Position numbers and translations under genes: made by a program. The notes beneath the pieces are model-generated. The model was not told where the DNA came from. It did not search any database and worked only from the letters and a program-made list of their open reading frames with translations. This document shows, piece by piece, positions 28,401 to 35,718 of a stretch of DNA of 64,000 bases. Origin of the DNA: Paenibacillus guangzhouensis (lineage in GTDB: Bacteria; Bacillota; Bacilli; Paenibacillales; Paenibacillaceae); assembly GCF_009363075.1 (NCBI RefSeq), contig NZ_CP045293.1, forward strand, positions 1,426,001 through 1,490,000, read 5' to 3'. Position 1 is the stretch's first letter. Every line of letters starts with the position of its first letter.

Positions 28401-28960
28401 TGACCTTCGACGCCCAAGGCAATGCGATTAATCCGAAAGGCACGGTATATCTCATGTCCAATGCCTTTGGCGACAAATTCTACGAAAAGTATCCGGGTTA
28501 CAATGATTTCTTCGCAGCAGTTAATAAGCAGCCGTTCAAAAAAATGTTCACGGACGTATCGGTTTCAAATGATGTACTTCAATTTACGGCGTATACTGCA
28601 GCGAAGAGTGATGAGAAGTCAGGCGATAATGGCGTGAAGGCCTATGATCACTACGGAATCAAGAGAACGGACACGAAACCTGCGAAGGTGGAGGCTGCGA
28701 GTGTAGCGGTTAGCAGCAATAAAGCCGTTATCTCATGGAAGCCCCCTGTAGCTGGAGGCGAACCTGTAAGAGGGTATAGAATCTATGAGAAGAATGACAA
28801 GGTAAAAGCTTTTTGGAGTGTTTATGTACCTGCAGTAGCCGGCAAAACGGATTACAGCTTCACGGTTAACAATATCAATGCCGCAACGAAGTATGATTTC
28901 GTCGTGAGAGCCGTTGGGACTAGAATCAACTCGGATCCGGTAGAGGTTAGCACACCATAG
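25439..28960 (+). CDS. Large secreted purple-acid-phosphatase-like metallophosphoesterase
   Basis: 1173 residues. Signal peptide (RKTKRIISLFMAFTIFISL...). Then two related beta modules of about 180 residues (AEWKYTSDP..., AEWVFANAG...), each with a YQGW and RDF(R/K)VQIS pattern; two nearly identical Ig-like Big_5 domains of 109 residues; a purple acid phosphatase N-terminal Fn3-like domain (TFYGDPKTTRAFTWYTD); a calcineurin-type phosphoesterase domain with metal ligands in GSDSQ, NAGDLVDNGD, GGHE, AFHKGPY and EAHDHMYMRS; and a C-terminal Fn3 domain. Probably releases phosphate outside the cell. No SLH or sortase anchor seen. ATG 25439 is better spaced from AAAGGAG than ATG 25433. Confidence 0.88.
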   Translation: MNTLWGRKTKRIISLFMAFTIFISLQLNGFMSAEGSVAPVTIAEWKYTSDPTDLGIFPATAGVYKETSILQPVPSGSSYGWNRDMNAIRYQGWQQEAGKDKYWLVAVPTKNYHHITLSSAQQGKGTTGPRDFRVQISIDQQNWTNLTSEGTELPDLVLDADTATYLNNVSLPDAADDQDLLFIRWVVNSNVSTSGATIGENGSSQLISISIQGELTPPNPSTNPEAPVSPGAGVLDKTKLAEWVFANAGTNGAFPATDGKFKTTSTFKNIGGYYEDYDSSQKAISYQGWDGGNGTKYWQATVSTKGYDNITLSSQQNSSGTGPRDFKVQISTDNTTWTDVPNTNLKMVVSSFNCASNTCKLVEVPLPSSANDQDVLHIRWIVRSNTNTNGSSGIGSTGSSRIKEISVSGSAITGGPVGTPTEAVSKTPAAGATNVAPAALLTVVFNKPVVINSGANVTIVDNNNVMLGSVTSEIMNNDTLKINHPDFESGKTYTVKVPKELIKGRDDQVALANDISWSFTVTGGPVGTPTEAISKTPSAGATNVAVAAPVTVTFNKPVVINSGANVTIVDNNNVTLGSVTSEIINNDTLKINHPAFVNGKTYTVKVPKELIKGRDDQVLLTNHITWSFTIQGTTSPPSVPKLINMTFYGDPKTTRAFTWYTDVMTNSVVQVVEASKVSGSQFPENEALVYTGSAEEIQTFVTKADRTSKKKKKFITHKAIANNLTPGTVYKYRVGSGSADSWSAIGSFQTDALGNQPFRFIAGSDSQASSKSDFEPWADTFRKAIATIGTPKFLINAGDLVDNGDLEEQWQWMLGLPQNELLNVPMVPVLGGHEVQDYDGDETTPNSNFYNHFNLPKKVIANTDDGSVYSFEYGDALFLVFNSQYAGKLASNGSVKSVDQQFTDQVEWMRYVVAKSNAKWKFVAFHKGPYSAGDNAGEYEDDRVQFYRKVLIPVFDEMGIDMVFEAHDHMYMRSFQMIGDKAIPTNQLTFDAQGNAINPKGTVYLMSNAFGDKFYEKYPGYNDFFAAVNKQPFKKMFTDVSVSNDVLQFTAYTAAKSDEKSGDNGVKAYDHYGIKRTDTKPAKVEAASVAVSSNKAVISWKPPVAGGEPVRGYRIYEKNDKVKAFWSVYVPAVAGKTDYSFTVNNINAATKYDFVVRAVGTRINSDPVEVSTP
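26678..27331 (+). repeat. Tandem duplication of an Ig-like domain (2 x 327 bp)
   Basis: The stretch from GGTGGTCCTGTGGGCACGCC at 26678 recurs at 27005, a period of 327 bp or 109 codons, with only scattered differences. It codes two successive Big_5-type domains and points to recent in-frame duplication. Confidence 0.85.
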
Positions 28961-29054
28961 TTACAAAAATAATCGATATTAACAAACCAATTGATTGTGA
29001 CACAAACCATAGAAAAATAAATGTGTCTGGTGACAAGAGCATATATTTTATCAA

Positions 29055-29079
29055 AAGTCGCGGAGTTGCGGCTTTTTTT
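29055..29079 (+). terminator. Terminator after the phosphatase gene
   Basis: AAGTCGC / GCGGCTT arms (one G-T pair) with a T7 tail, 95 bases after the stop. 29080-29247 holds only the leader of the fucosidase gene. Confidence 0.65.
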
Positions 29080-29247
29080 GTTTTAACGAAATATGTAGTT
29101 ATCAATGACATCAAGCTGTTCTTTTGAAAAAGTAGAAATCGTACGATAGGATGTCGCCGTAGAGTGATGAATCCATGGGTGTAATCCTTTACAGTGGTAG
29201 ATATCATCTAAGCATGATGAATTAACTCAGTTCGAGGAGGAAATAAA

Positions 29248-30219
29248 ATGGATCATCAGGTTATGTTACAACGACAGTTATGGTTCGTGAATCGAAGATT
29301 CGGCATGTTTATACACTTTAATAGCGCTACTGTCCAGTTCGCAGAGACGGAGATGAAAGACTGGGAGTATGGACACGAGAATCATGATGAGCCGCGCAGG
29401 TTCCCGTTCGATCCGTCAGACTGGAATCCGGACCAACTGGATTGTACGCAATGGGCACAAGCCGCCAAAGCCGCGGGCATGAGCTTCGCTGCTCTGACGG
29501 CCAAGCATCATGAAGGTTTCAGCTTGTGGCCGACACGGTATACAGAGCATTGTATTCGAAACGCAACCAGCCAAAGAGATGTCGTCAAGGAATATCTTGA
29601 CGCTTTCAAGCAGGAAGGAATTGAAGCGGGTCTATATTTCTCGATGCTGGATTTGCATCATCAGATCGGCCGTAAGAAATGCACCCTGGAAGATAAGCAG
29701 TTCATTAAAAACCAAATCGAAGAATTGCTGACAGGTTACGGCGACATTCCTTTTCTGATTATTGACGGGTGGAACGCCCATTGGGGGGGACCGAGGTACG
29801 AGGATCTTCCTTTCGAAGAAATAAATGAATTCGTGAAGGGATTGCAACCGAATTGTCTCCTGATGAATATAAGCTGTGAATCTAATTTGGATCATACCGA
29901 TATCGTATTCTACGAAAATGCTGCCGGGCAGGAAATTGAGGACTCTTTCGAGGGGCCGGGCGCTAGCTGCAATATATTGACGGATACTTGGTTCTGGAGA
30001 ACAACGGATACAACGATGGAACTTAAAACGACGGATTGGGTCTTGGACAAAATACATGATGCGAGCAATCATAATGTGACATTCTTATTAAATGGCGCGC
30101 CGAATCCGCATGGGCTGCTGGACGCCAATATCATTGAGCAGTTCAAAGAAATCGGAAGAAGATACCAGAAGTCAGAAGATCTGGTTACAATTCCATCGAA
30201 TTGGCTGCATCGACAGTAA
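29248..30219 (+). CDS. Alpha-L-fucosidase-like glycoside hydrolase (GH29)
   Basis: 323 residues with the GH29 core: RFGMFIHF at the start, TAKHHEGFSLWPT (H87, H88), and the probable nucleophile Asp173 in FLIIDGW. GH29 enzymes release L-fucose with retention. The protein is short: the usual C-terminal beta domain is missing, as in some cytoplasmic relatives. No signal peptide. ATG 29248 follows GAGGAGG. Convergent with an AraC gene that may regulate it. The exact sugar is uncertain. Confidence 0.85.
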   Translation: MDHQVMLQRQLWFVNRRFGMFIHFNSATVQFAETEMKDWEYGHENHDEPRRFPFDPSDWNPDQLDCTQWAQAAKAAGMSFAALTAKHHEGFSLWPTRYTEHCIRNATSQRDVVKEYLDAFKQEGIEAGLYFSMLDLHHQIGRKKCTLEDKQFIKNQIEELLTGYGDIPFLIIDGWNAHWGGPRYEDLPFEEINEFVKGLQPNCLLMNISCESNLDHTDIVFYENAAGQEIEDSFEGPGASCNILTDTWFWRTTDTTMELKTTDWVLDKIHDASNHNVTFLLNGAPNPHGLLDANIIEQFKEIGRRYQKSEDLVTIPSNWLHRQ

Positions 30220-30243
30220 ATTTACCGAAACGATCACGAATAT

Positions 30244-30284
30244 AAAAGCGCTCGTTCATTCGAATGGACAAGCGCTTTTTCTCG
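30244..30284. terminator. Bidirectional terminator
   Basis: AAAAGCGCT / AGCGCTTTT arms with an inner CATTCGAATG palindrome, between the convergent fucosidase and AraC genes. Confidence 0.8.
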
Positions 30285-30306
30285 TTCAATGCGTGCTGAT
30301 GGCGGT

Positions 30307-31185
30307 TCAATCCAGTACAATAAATTGATACCGCTTACGGAACTCGCCTGGCGTAAAGGAAGTGTGACGTTTAAATAGGCGCGTGAAATAGTTATTGTCG
30401 TTGAACCCGCATCGCGTACCAATTTGAATGATTGACAGTTCTGAATGCGCTAACAGCTGCTTGGCACGTTCAATCTGAAGGTGATGCCTATATTGCAAGG
30501 GGCTCATCCCTGAATACTGCTTCAAGCAGCGGGCTAAGTAATCGAAGTGGTAATGCAAGTCATTTTCCATTTCTGTTGCGTCGAAGGGTTGTTCCAAATG
30601 TTCGGTCAAATAGGTAGCGACTTGCTCCCCGAGAGAAAGAGAGCGGGCTTGCGGACTTCGGTTTCGCATACTGTATTGCAGCTCTAACAGAAATCGGCCG
30701 AATAATATTTGTAATTCGTAGGATCGTGTTGCAGATAACATGCTATGCACGTGAATCATTTCTGTAAGCAGCGGTAGAATCTGGCGCAAATCGATGGTCG
30801 TAAATTTCGGAATATCTACCATACCAGGATGAACCTCGATATCCTGATCCGTTCGATTGAGCAGAGGCTGCTGCCAGTTCGTTTTATCAATTAAGGCTGG
30901 CTGAGGGAATCCTGGATACTGGAAATGAATCCAATAGACTTCCGTCTCGGTATCGGTCGGTTGGTAGCCACGATGCATCTTCTCAGGCTCAAGCACCAAG
31001 ACCATGCCTTCTTTAATGTCATATGGAATCCCGTTTTCTTCCATGTAGAGCGTACCTTTCACGCAGATAATGATATCGAATGCATCAAATTGACGCCTCG
31101 CATGTACAATTCCCGGCGGCCATAAGGTATGGCCGACCGTGGCGATCAGAGGAAGGGGCGGAACAGGAATTTCAAGTACTAACAT
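30307..31185 (-). CDS. AraC-family transcriptional regulator
   Basis: 292 residues: N-terminal cupin sensor (FDAFDIIICVKGTLYMEENG, LVLEPEKMHRGYQP) and C-terminal double helix-turn-helix (YHFDYLARCLKQYSGMSPLQ; IIQIGTRCGFNDNNYFTRLF). The second helix and TPGEFRKRY end are complete. It faces the fucosidase gene tail to tail. Role in fucoside use is inferred from position only. Confidence 0.9.
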   Translation of the reverse strand: MLVLEIPVPPLPLIATVGHTLWPPGIVHARRQFDAFDIIICVKGTLYMEENGIPYDIKEGMVLVLEPEKMHRGYQPTDTETEVYWIHFQYPGFPQPALIDKTNWQQPLLNRTDQDIEVHPGMVDIPKFTTIDLRQILPLLTEMIHVHSMLSATRSYELQILFGRFLLELQYSMRNRSPQARSLSLGEQVATYLTEHLEQPFDATEMENDLHYHFDYLARCLKQYSGMSPLQYRHHLQIERAKQLLAHSELSIIQIGTRCGFNDNNYFTRLFKRHTSFTPGEFRKRYQFIVLD

Positions 31186-31457
31186 ATCGGATCACCTATT
31201 CATAAGAATGTAGAAATTGTACTATAAATCGATAGCGCTGTCAGCTCTACCATGGTGCATTGCCAACTTAGTCGGTAGAGACTAGACTATACATGAATAA
31301 TCAAGTGGAAGAAATTTTCTCAATATTGCATTGGAGATGAGATTGATGCATGGACACTGGCTGGATAACATACGCCGATTATTTCCTTGTTTTTCCGATA
31401 TCGCAGATCATCATTGGACTTCATCCGAGATCATACGCGTAACTCCAGATACACCGC

Positions 31458-31715
31458 ATGCCATTCGGGAAGGTCATGTTCTGCAGCATGCGATTTTTCA
31501 TGATCAACGGATCGATCCGCGTCTTCAAGTTGAGTCCATCCGGCAAAGAGATAACGATATACCGCTTGTACGGATCACGTTCCCGTCATACCGGCGGCAT
31601 GGGTCTGGGACTTGCAATTGCAAAAGAATTTGTGGAGGCTCATCAAGGCGTCATTTCGGTGCGAAGTGAGGTTGATCGTGGGACCCAGTTTACTGTGTAT
31701 CTGCCTTGTGCGTAG
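31458..31715 (+). pseudogene. Remnant of a sensor histidine kinase (C-terminal ATPase end)
   Basis: Only the last 45 codons are recognisable: [19 protein letters not shown] (G2 box of a HATPase_c domain), then [19 protein letters not shown], the normal kinase end. Upstream codons of this frame make no kinase sense, H-box and N-box are absent, and no ribosome binding site is seen. The 31186-31457 stretch holds no other gene that I can support. A decayed kinase with no partner regulator left. Confidence 0.6.
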
Positions 31716-31939
31716 CAATTGACATCAAGAAGTGGAGATTTTCGGGTGATAGTGACTAAAAGACAATGTAGACATTTGTCTACCAAAAAGCGTGAAACCG
31801 TTTTCTTTATTCTCCATTATGAAGATAATTGACGTTTATATAACATGCTCTTCCTTGATACAATATTAGTGAAATGTTGAACGAACTCCATTCATTGCTG
31901 AGGACATATTTTACCGCTACGGAAGAAAGGAAGAGAAGT

Positions 31940-32593
31940 GTGAACAGACTCATTGAGATTATAGAAAGTTCTCCAGAAATTGAAGAACTGCTAAAACACT
32001 GCCCGTATTCGGTTCTTAAAAAGTTTCAAGTCAAAGAATACGCAAGAGGAAGGTTTAAGCTTGAGCAGGGAACGATCTATTCAGAAGTCTACATCATTGT
32101 TCAAGGGAAAATAGACATTTTTATTCTAAGCGATTCAGGTCGCAAGATTACGCTTGATATCTATGGACCAGGAAATATTATCGGCGAGCATGAGCTTCTT
32201 CAGGAAATCCCTTTTAGCTCTTCCGTTCAATCTTTAAGTGATGTGGTGTTATTAAAATTGTCGCGAGAATCTTTTCTCGAATGGATGGAATTGGACCGAG
32301 GCTTCGCCAGAAATTTGACAGAATCATTATGTAAACAAGTTTATCATTTAAGCAAAAGAATCGAGTCGTATAGTTTGTTCTCCACGAAGCGTCAAGTTGT
32401 TGCGGTGTTAAGTTCGTTAAGCAAGAGCGATGTAATCGAAAGAAAGACGCTATTAAAACGGATTAGCTCTACGCCACGCAGTGTCGATCGGGTGTTAAAA
32501 GAACTGAAAGATTTAGAGCTGATTGAAATGGATAATGGCGTAATTAAATTACGGAACCCGAACTTATTGATTGAGCTGGGTTCAAAGGAGTAG
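31940..32593 (+). CDS. Crp/Fnr-family regulator
   Basis: Cyclic-nucleotide-binding-type beta-roll (YARGRFKLEQGTIYSEVYII, IYGPGNIIGEHELLQEIPFS) and a C-terminal winged helix (KRQVVAVLSSLSK, PRSVDRVLKELKDLELIEMD), about 217 residues. I prefer GTG 31940, with AAAGGAAGAG just upstream; ATG 31874 in the same frame has no site and would lie at the likely transcription start. It overlaps the next frame's leader and is probably co-transcribed with the nucleoside phosphorylase and transporter, which it may control. Ligand unknown. Confidence 0.83.
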   Translation: MNRLIEIIESSPEIEELLKHCPYSVLKKFQVKEYARGRFKLEQGTIYSEVYIIVQGKIDIFILSDSGRKITLDIYGPGNIIGEHELLQEIPFSSSVQSLSDVVLLKLSRESFLEWMELDRGFARNLTESLCKQVYHLSKRIESYSLFSTKRQVVAVLSSLSKSDVIERKTLLKRISSTPRSVDRVLKELKDLELIEMDNGVIKLRNPNLLIELGSKE

Positions 32594-32597
32594 AAAT

Positions 32598-33320
32598 ATG
32601 GAAAAACAACCTCATATTCAGCTGGATGGATCGTTGGCTGTCAAAAAAGCAATTGTAGTAGGAGATCCCGCCCGGGTAGATATTGTGAAATCGCTTCTGG
32701 AAAATCCACAAGATATCACCTACAATCGAGAGTTCAAATCTGCGATCGGTACTTATCAAGGGCACAAGATTCTAGTCCTGTCGACCGGTATTGGCGCACC
32801 TTCCATGGTCATTGCCATTGAGGAGCTGAAAGCGATTGGCGTCGAGTCCGTGATTCGGGCCGGAAGCTGCGGTGCGATGGACAGCAGCTTTAAGGTTGGT
32901 GAAATTATGGTCGTCACGGGCGCTGTTCGTGATGAAGGTTTAACCGGAAAATATGTTCCAAAGGAGTTCCCGGCCATTCCATCAAGTGATCTGCTGATGC
33001 GAGCAATGAAGCAAACAGAAATTCCGGTGAAGTATGGAATCGCAAGAAGCCATGACGGTTTTTATATGGACAACAACATGGCAGTAGAGGATTTCTGGTC
33101 GCGTAAACAAGTTCTGGGTGCTGATATGGAGACAAGCGCTCTCTACGTTGTTGGCCATCTACGGGGACTTCGAACGTTATCGATTCTCAATAATGTCGTG
33201 CCTTATATGGAACCTCTGGCAGATGGGGTTAATGAATTGGTATCAGGAGAATCGCAAATGAAAAGTGGAGAATTGCAGTCGATCAAATTGGCATTAACCG
33301 TTCTAACGGAGGAGGAATAG
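32598..33320 (+). CDS. Nucleoside phosphorylase (uridine/purine family)
   Basis: 240 residues of the PNP/UDP phosphorylase family: KAIVVGDPARVD (phosphate site), STGIGAPSMVIAIEEL, RAGSCGAMD, and LGADMETSALYVVG with the ribose-contacting Met-Glu. It splits a nucleoside with phosphate into base and ribose-1-phosphate; the NP-1 type motifs favour uridine or a related nucleoside. ATG 32598 has AAAGGAG seven bases upstream. It lies between a Crp-type regulator and a PnuC-like transporter, a simple salvage operon. Confidence 0.88.
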   Translation: MEKQPHIQLDGSLAVKKAIVVGDPARVDIVKSLLENPQDITYNREFKSAIGTYQGHKILVLSTGIGAPSMVIAIEELKAIGVESVIRAGSCGAMDSSFKVGEIMVVTGAVRDEGLTGKYVPKEFPAIPSSDLLMRAMKQTEIPVKYGIARSHDGFYMDNNMAVEDFWSRKQVLGADMETSALYVVGHLRGLRTLSILNNVVPYMEPLADGVNELVSGESQMKSGELQSIKLALTVLTEEE

Positions 33321-33324
33321 GCAT

Positions 33325-34020
33325 ATGAAACAAGGAATTTATAAAGTTCTAAAAAGCAAAACGTGGGACACATGTTGGCTCATACTTGGGATCGTGTTGG
33401 TGATAGCAAGTACTTATTATAGTTATAGCGGTACCTTTGATCTCCTGCTCGTTACATCATTTATTGGCGGTATTCTAGGTATGGTGATCGTGCTGCTCTT
33501 CGCCAATCAATATGGGAAAACGGCCAGTGGTTTGGGTGTCGTTGGAGCTATATTCGATACGTTTAATAACTTTAAATACGGCTTGCTAGGAAATGTATTC
33601 GTAGGGATCTACTGTGCTGCGCTGTACGCTAAAGGCTTCCTAACGATGGGGAAGGAAATTGAAGTCACGAAAGTAACGAAGTCCAATCTATATATTTCAG
33701 CCATCATTGCTTTGGTTGGTTCTGTTGTTCTCTACTTCTATGGCGGTACGATTCTTCCGGCGGATGCCCCGTTGTGGGTCATCGTGTTTAACGTTTTAGT
33801 GTTCCTCGTCCAAGTTATTTCGCAGTATTTGATGGTAGAGGGTAAAGCGATTTCTTGGATCGGTTGGATTCTTGCTAACTTTATTAACTTGGCCCTGCAA
33901 ATCTATGTTATTGTTCAAGGTAACAGCCCGACGGCAATGATTTACTTGTCGATGACCATTATGTTCCAACTGAATTCCATTAAGGCTGCGATTCTATGGT
34001 ATGGATACGGCGAAGAATAA
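33325..34020 (+). CDS. PnuC-like nucleoside or vitamin transporter
   Basis: 231 residues, mostly hydrophobic with about seven or eight segments. The C-terminal part SWIGWILANFINLALQIYVI is PnuC-like; such proteins are facilitators for nicotinamide riboside, thiamine or nucleosides. Starts four bases after the phosphorylase stop, with GAGGAGGAA as binding site. Neighbourhood favours a nucleoside as cargo. Confidence 0.8.
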   Translation: MKQGIYKVLKSKTWDTCWLILGIVLVIASTYYSYSGTFDLLLVTSFIGGILGMVIVLLFANQYGKTASGLGVVGAIFDTFNNFKYGLLGNVFVGIYCAALYAKGFLTMGKEIEVTKVTKSNLYISAIIALVGSVVLYFYGGTILPADAPLWVIVFNVLVFLVQVISQYLMVEGKAISWIGWILANFINLALQIYVIVQGNSPTAMIYLSMTIMFQLNSIKAAILWYGYGEE

Positions 34021-34061
34021 AATATAAGTGAAATCCTTAGAGGATTCATAGAAATGAACGT

Positions 34062-34114
34062 AAAAAGGGACGATCCTATTCGCTGAATGCTGGCTTAGGG
34101 TGGTTCCTTTTTGT
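34062..34114 (+). terminator. Terminator of the salvage operon
   Basis: AAAAAGGGAC at 34062 pairs imperfectly with GGTTCCTTTTT at about 34102-34112, T-rich tail. Confidence 0.5.
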
Positions 34115-34180
34115 GTTTCTTCATAACTAGACACTTTTCGGACATAGCCAAAAAAGTCTTATCGGTATAAAGTGGAACTT

Positions 34181-34205
34181 AAGTATGATTCAACCAATCA
34201 TACTT
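34181..34205. promoter_or_regulatory. Perfect inverted repeat before the MoxR-VWA operon
   Basis: AAGTATGATT at 34181-34190 and AATCATACTT at 34196-34205 are perfect ten-base arms with a five-base CAACC loop. There is no T tail, so not a terminator. It lies 62 bases before the first gene of the operon and could be an operator or a leader hairpin. Confidence 0.55.
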
Positions 34206-34267
34206 ATAAGAGATCCGGCGTACGTTGATAAAGTGGTAAGGAAGTAAGAGAGATAGGAGCGATAATC

Positions 34268-35707
34268 TTGATTGAAATGACATCATCATACGTGGATTCA
34301 CTAGCTTCGAATACCGCGGCGATCAAAAATGCACAAGGTCTGGTGAAGAAACGCAGTTTCGTGCAGCTGCATCAATCCGAAGATGGGACATTGTTATTCG
34401 CGGAATGCAAAGGAAGCGGAAGCTCGAATTACCAATGTTCCGCAGATTTCATCCAACCCGACAAACCGATACTGCGTTGTTCTTGCCCAAGCAGGCAATT
34501 GCCATGTAAACATGCGTTGGGACTGTTATATGCCTACATCGGTGGAGAAGCATTCACTGCCGCCGCAGTGCCAGAAGACATTGCTGCCAAACGGGAAAAA
34601 GCGGAGAAGCGGGAAGAGAAGAAGTCGCAACAGGCAAGTGAAGGGGCAGAACCTAAGCCGAAAAAGGTGAACAAGACGGCACTCAAGAAAAAAGTCCAAT
34701 CACAACTCGAAGGATTGGATGTCCTCGAGAAGCTGCTTCGATCTTTGGTTCGCAACGGTCTGGGCACGATCGACAAAAAGGTCATCAAGACGATGCAAGA
34801 GCATGTGAAGCAAATGGGGAATTATTATCTCGCGGGTGCGCAAACAGAGTTACGACGGCTTACCTTACTGCTCTCGGAGACAGACGATCGTGAGCGAGTA
34901 TACACGGATGTCGTGGAGCAATTGGCCGTGATGCATGCTTTTATTAAAAAGGGACGTACGCATTTAACAAGCAAATTAGCAGATCCAACATTGGCGCTTG
35001 ATCATGAATCGACGATCGAGGAATGGCTAGGACATGCATGGCAGCTTACAGATCTGAAGGAATACGGGCTGATGAAGGAACAGGTAGAAATGGTTCAGCT
35101 TGCATTTGTCAGCTATGACGATTCGGCTAGACAAGAGTATGTTGACGAAGGATATTGGCTAGAACGAGACAGCGGCGAGATCCATCGTACCATCCAATAT
35201 CGGCCTTACAAAGCAGCGAAGCTGATGCGTGAAGAGGACAGCTTCTTTGATGCTGTCCGTATTCCTTCCTTATTTCAGTATCCAGGGGATATGAACCGAA
35301 GAGTACGTTTTGAAGAGATGGTGGTAAGACCGCTGGAATCTTATGAGGTCGCAGATATTTCAAAATATGCCGAGCGATCGTATACAGATGTCATCAAAAA
35401 AGTGAAAAACCAGCTGAAAAATCCGTTAAGTCACGCCAATCCGCTCGTATTGCTTCATGTGGCCGAGGTAAAGCAGTCCAATCAAGATGAAGTTGTCATT
35501 GCAGATGAATCTGGTCAACATCTCGTACTAAGGGATCAAGCATCAAATGGACATCAGACCCTTCCGCTGATTACGCATTTGTCAGCATCGCAATTGGAGG
35601 ATGTCAGCATGCTGGTTCGGTTCGAGCACGATATGGACACGGGGCAGTTATCGGCAATGCCTTTAACGATATTGAAAGATGCGGAAATGCTCCGTCTCTT
35701 GTATTAG
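34268..35707 (+). CDS. SWIM zinc-finger protein of the MoxR-VWA operon
   Basis: 479 residues. SWIM motif C71-x-C73-x6-C80-x-H82 (CSCPSRQLPCKH) binds zinc and is expected to contact DNA or protein. Residues 100-140 are a Lys/Glu-rich linker; the rest is mostly helical with a beta-rich C-terminus, not otherwise recognised. Start TTG 34268 with AGGAG eight bases upstream; ATG 34277 is the alternative. First gene of five that are tightly spaced (34268-42288). A SWIM protein is a regular partner in this MoxR-VWA gene set. Intact. Confidence 0.85.
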   Translation: MIEMTSSYVDSLASNTAAIKNAQGLVKKRSFVQLHQSEDGTLLFAECKGSGSSNYQCSADFIQPDKPILRCSCPSRQLPCKHALGLLYAYIGGEAFTAAAVPEDIAAKREKAEKREEKKSQQASEGAEPKPKKVNKTALKKKVQSQLEGLDVLEKLLRSLVRNGLGTIDKKVIKTMQEHVKQMGNYYLAGAQTELRRLTLLLSETDDRERVYTDVVEQLAVMHAFIKKGRTHLTSKLADPTLALDHESTIEEWLGHAWQLTDLKEYGLMKEQVEMVQLAFVSYDDSARQEYVDEGYWLERDSGEIHRTIQYRPYKAAKLMREEDSFFDAVRIPSLFQYPGDMNRRVRFEEMVVRPLESYEVADISKYAERSYTDVIKKVKNQLKNPLSHANPLVLLHVAEVKQSNQDEVVIADESGQHLVLRDQASNGHQTLPLITHLSASQLEDVSMLVRFEHDMDTGQLSAMPLTILKDAEMLRLLY

Positions 35708-35718
35708 GAGGAATGAAC

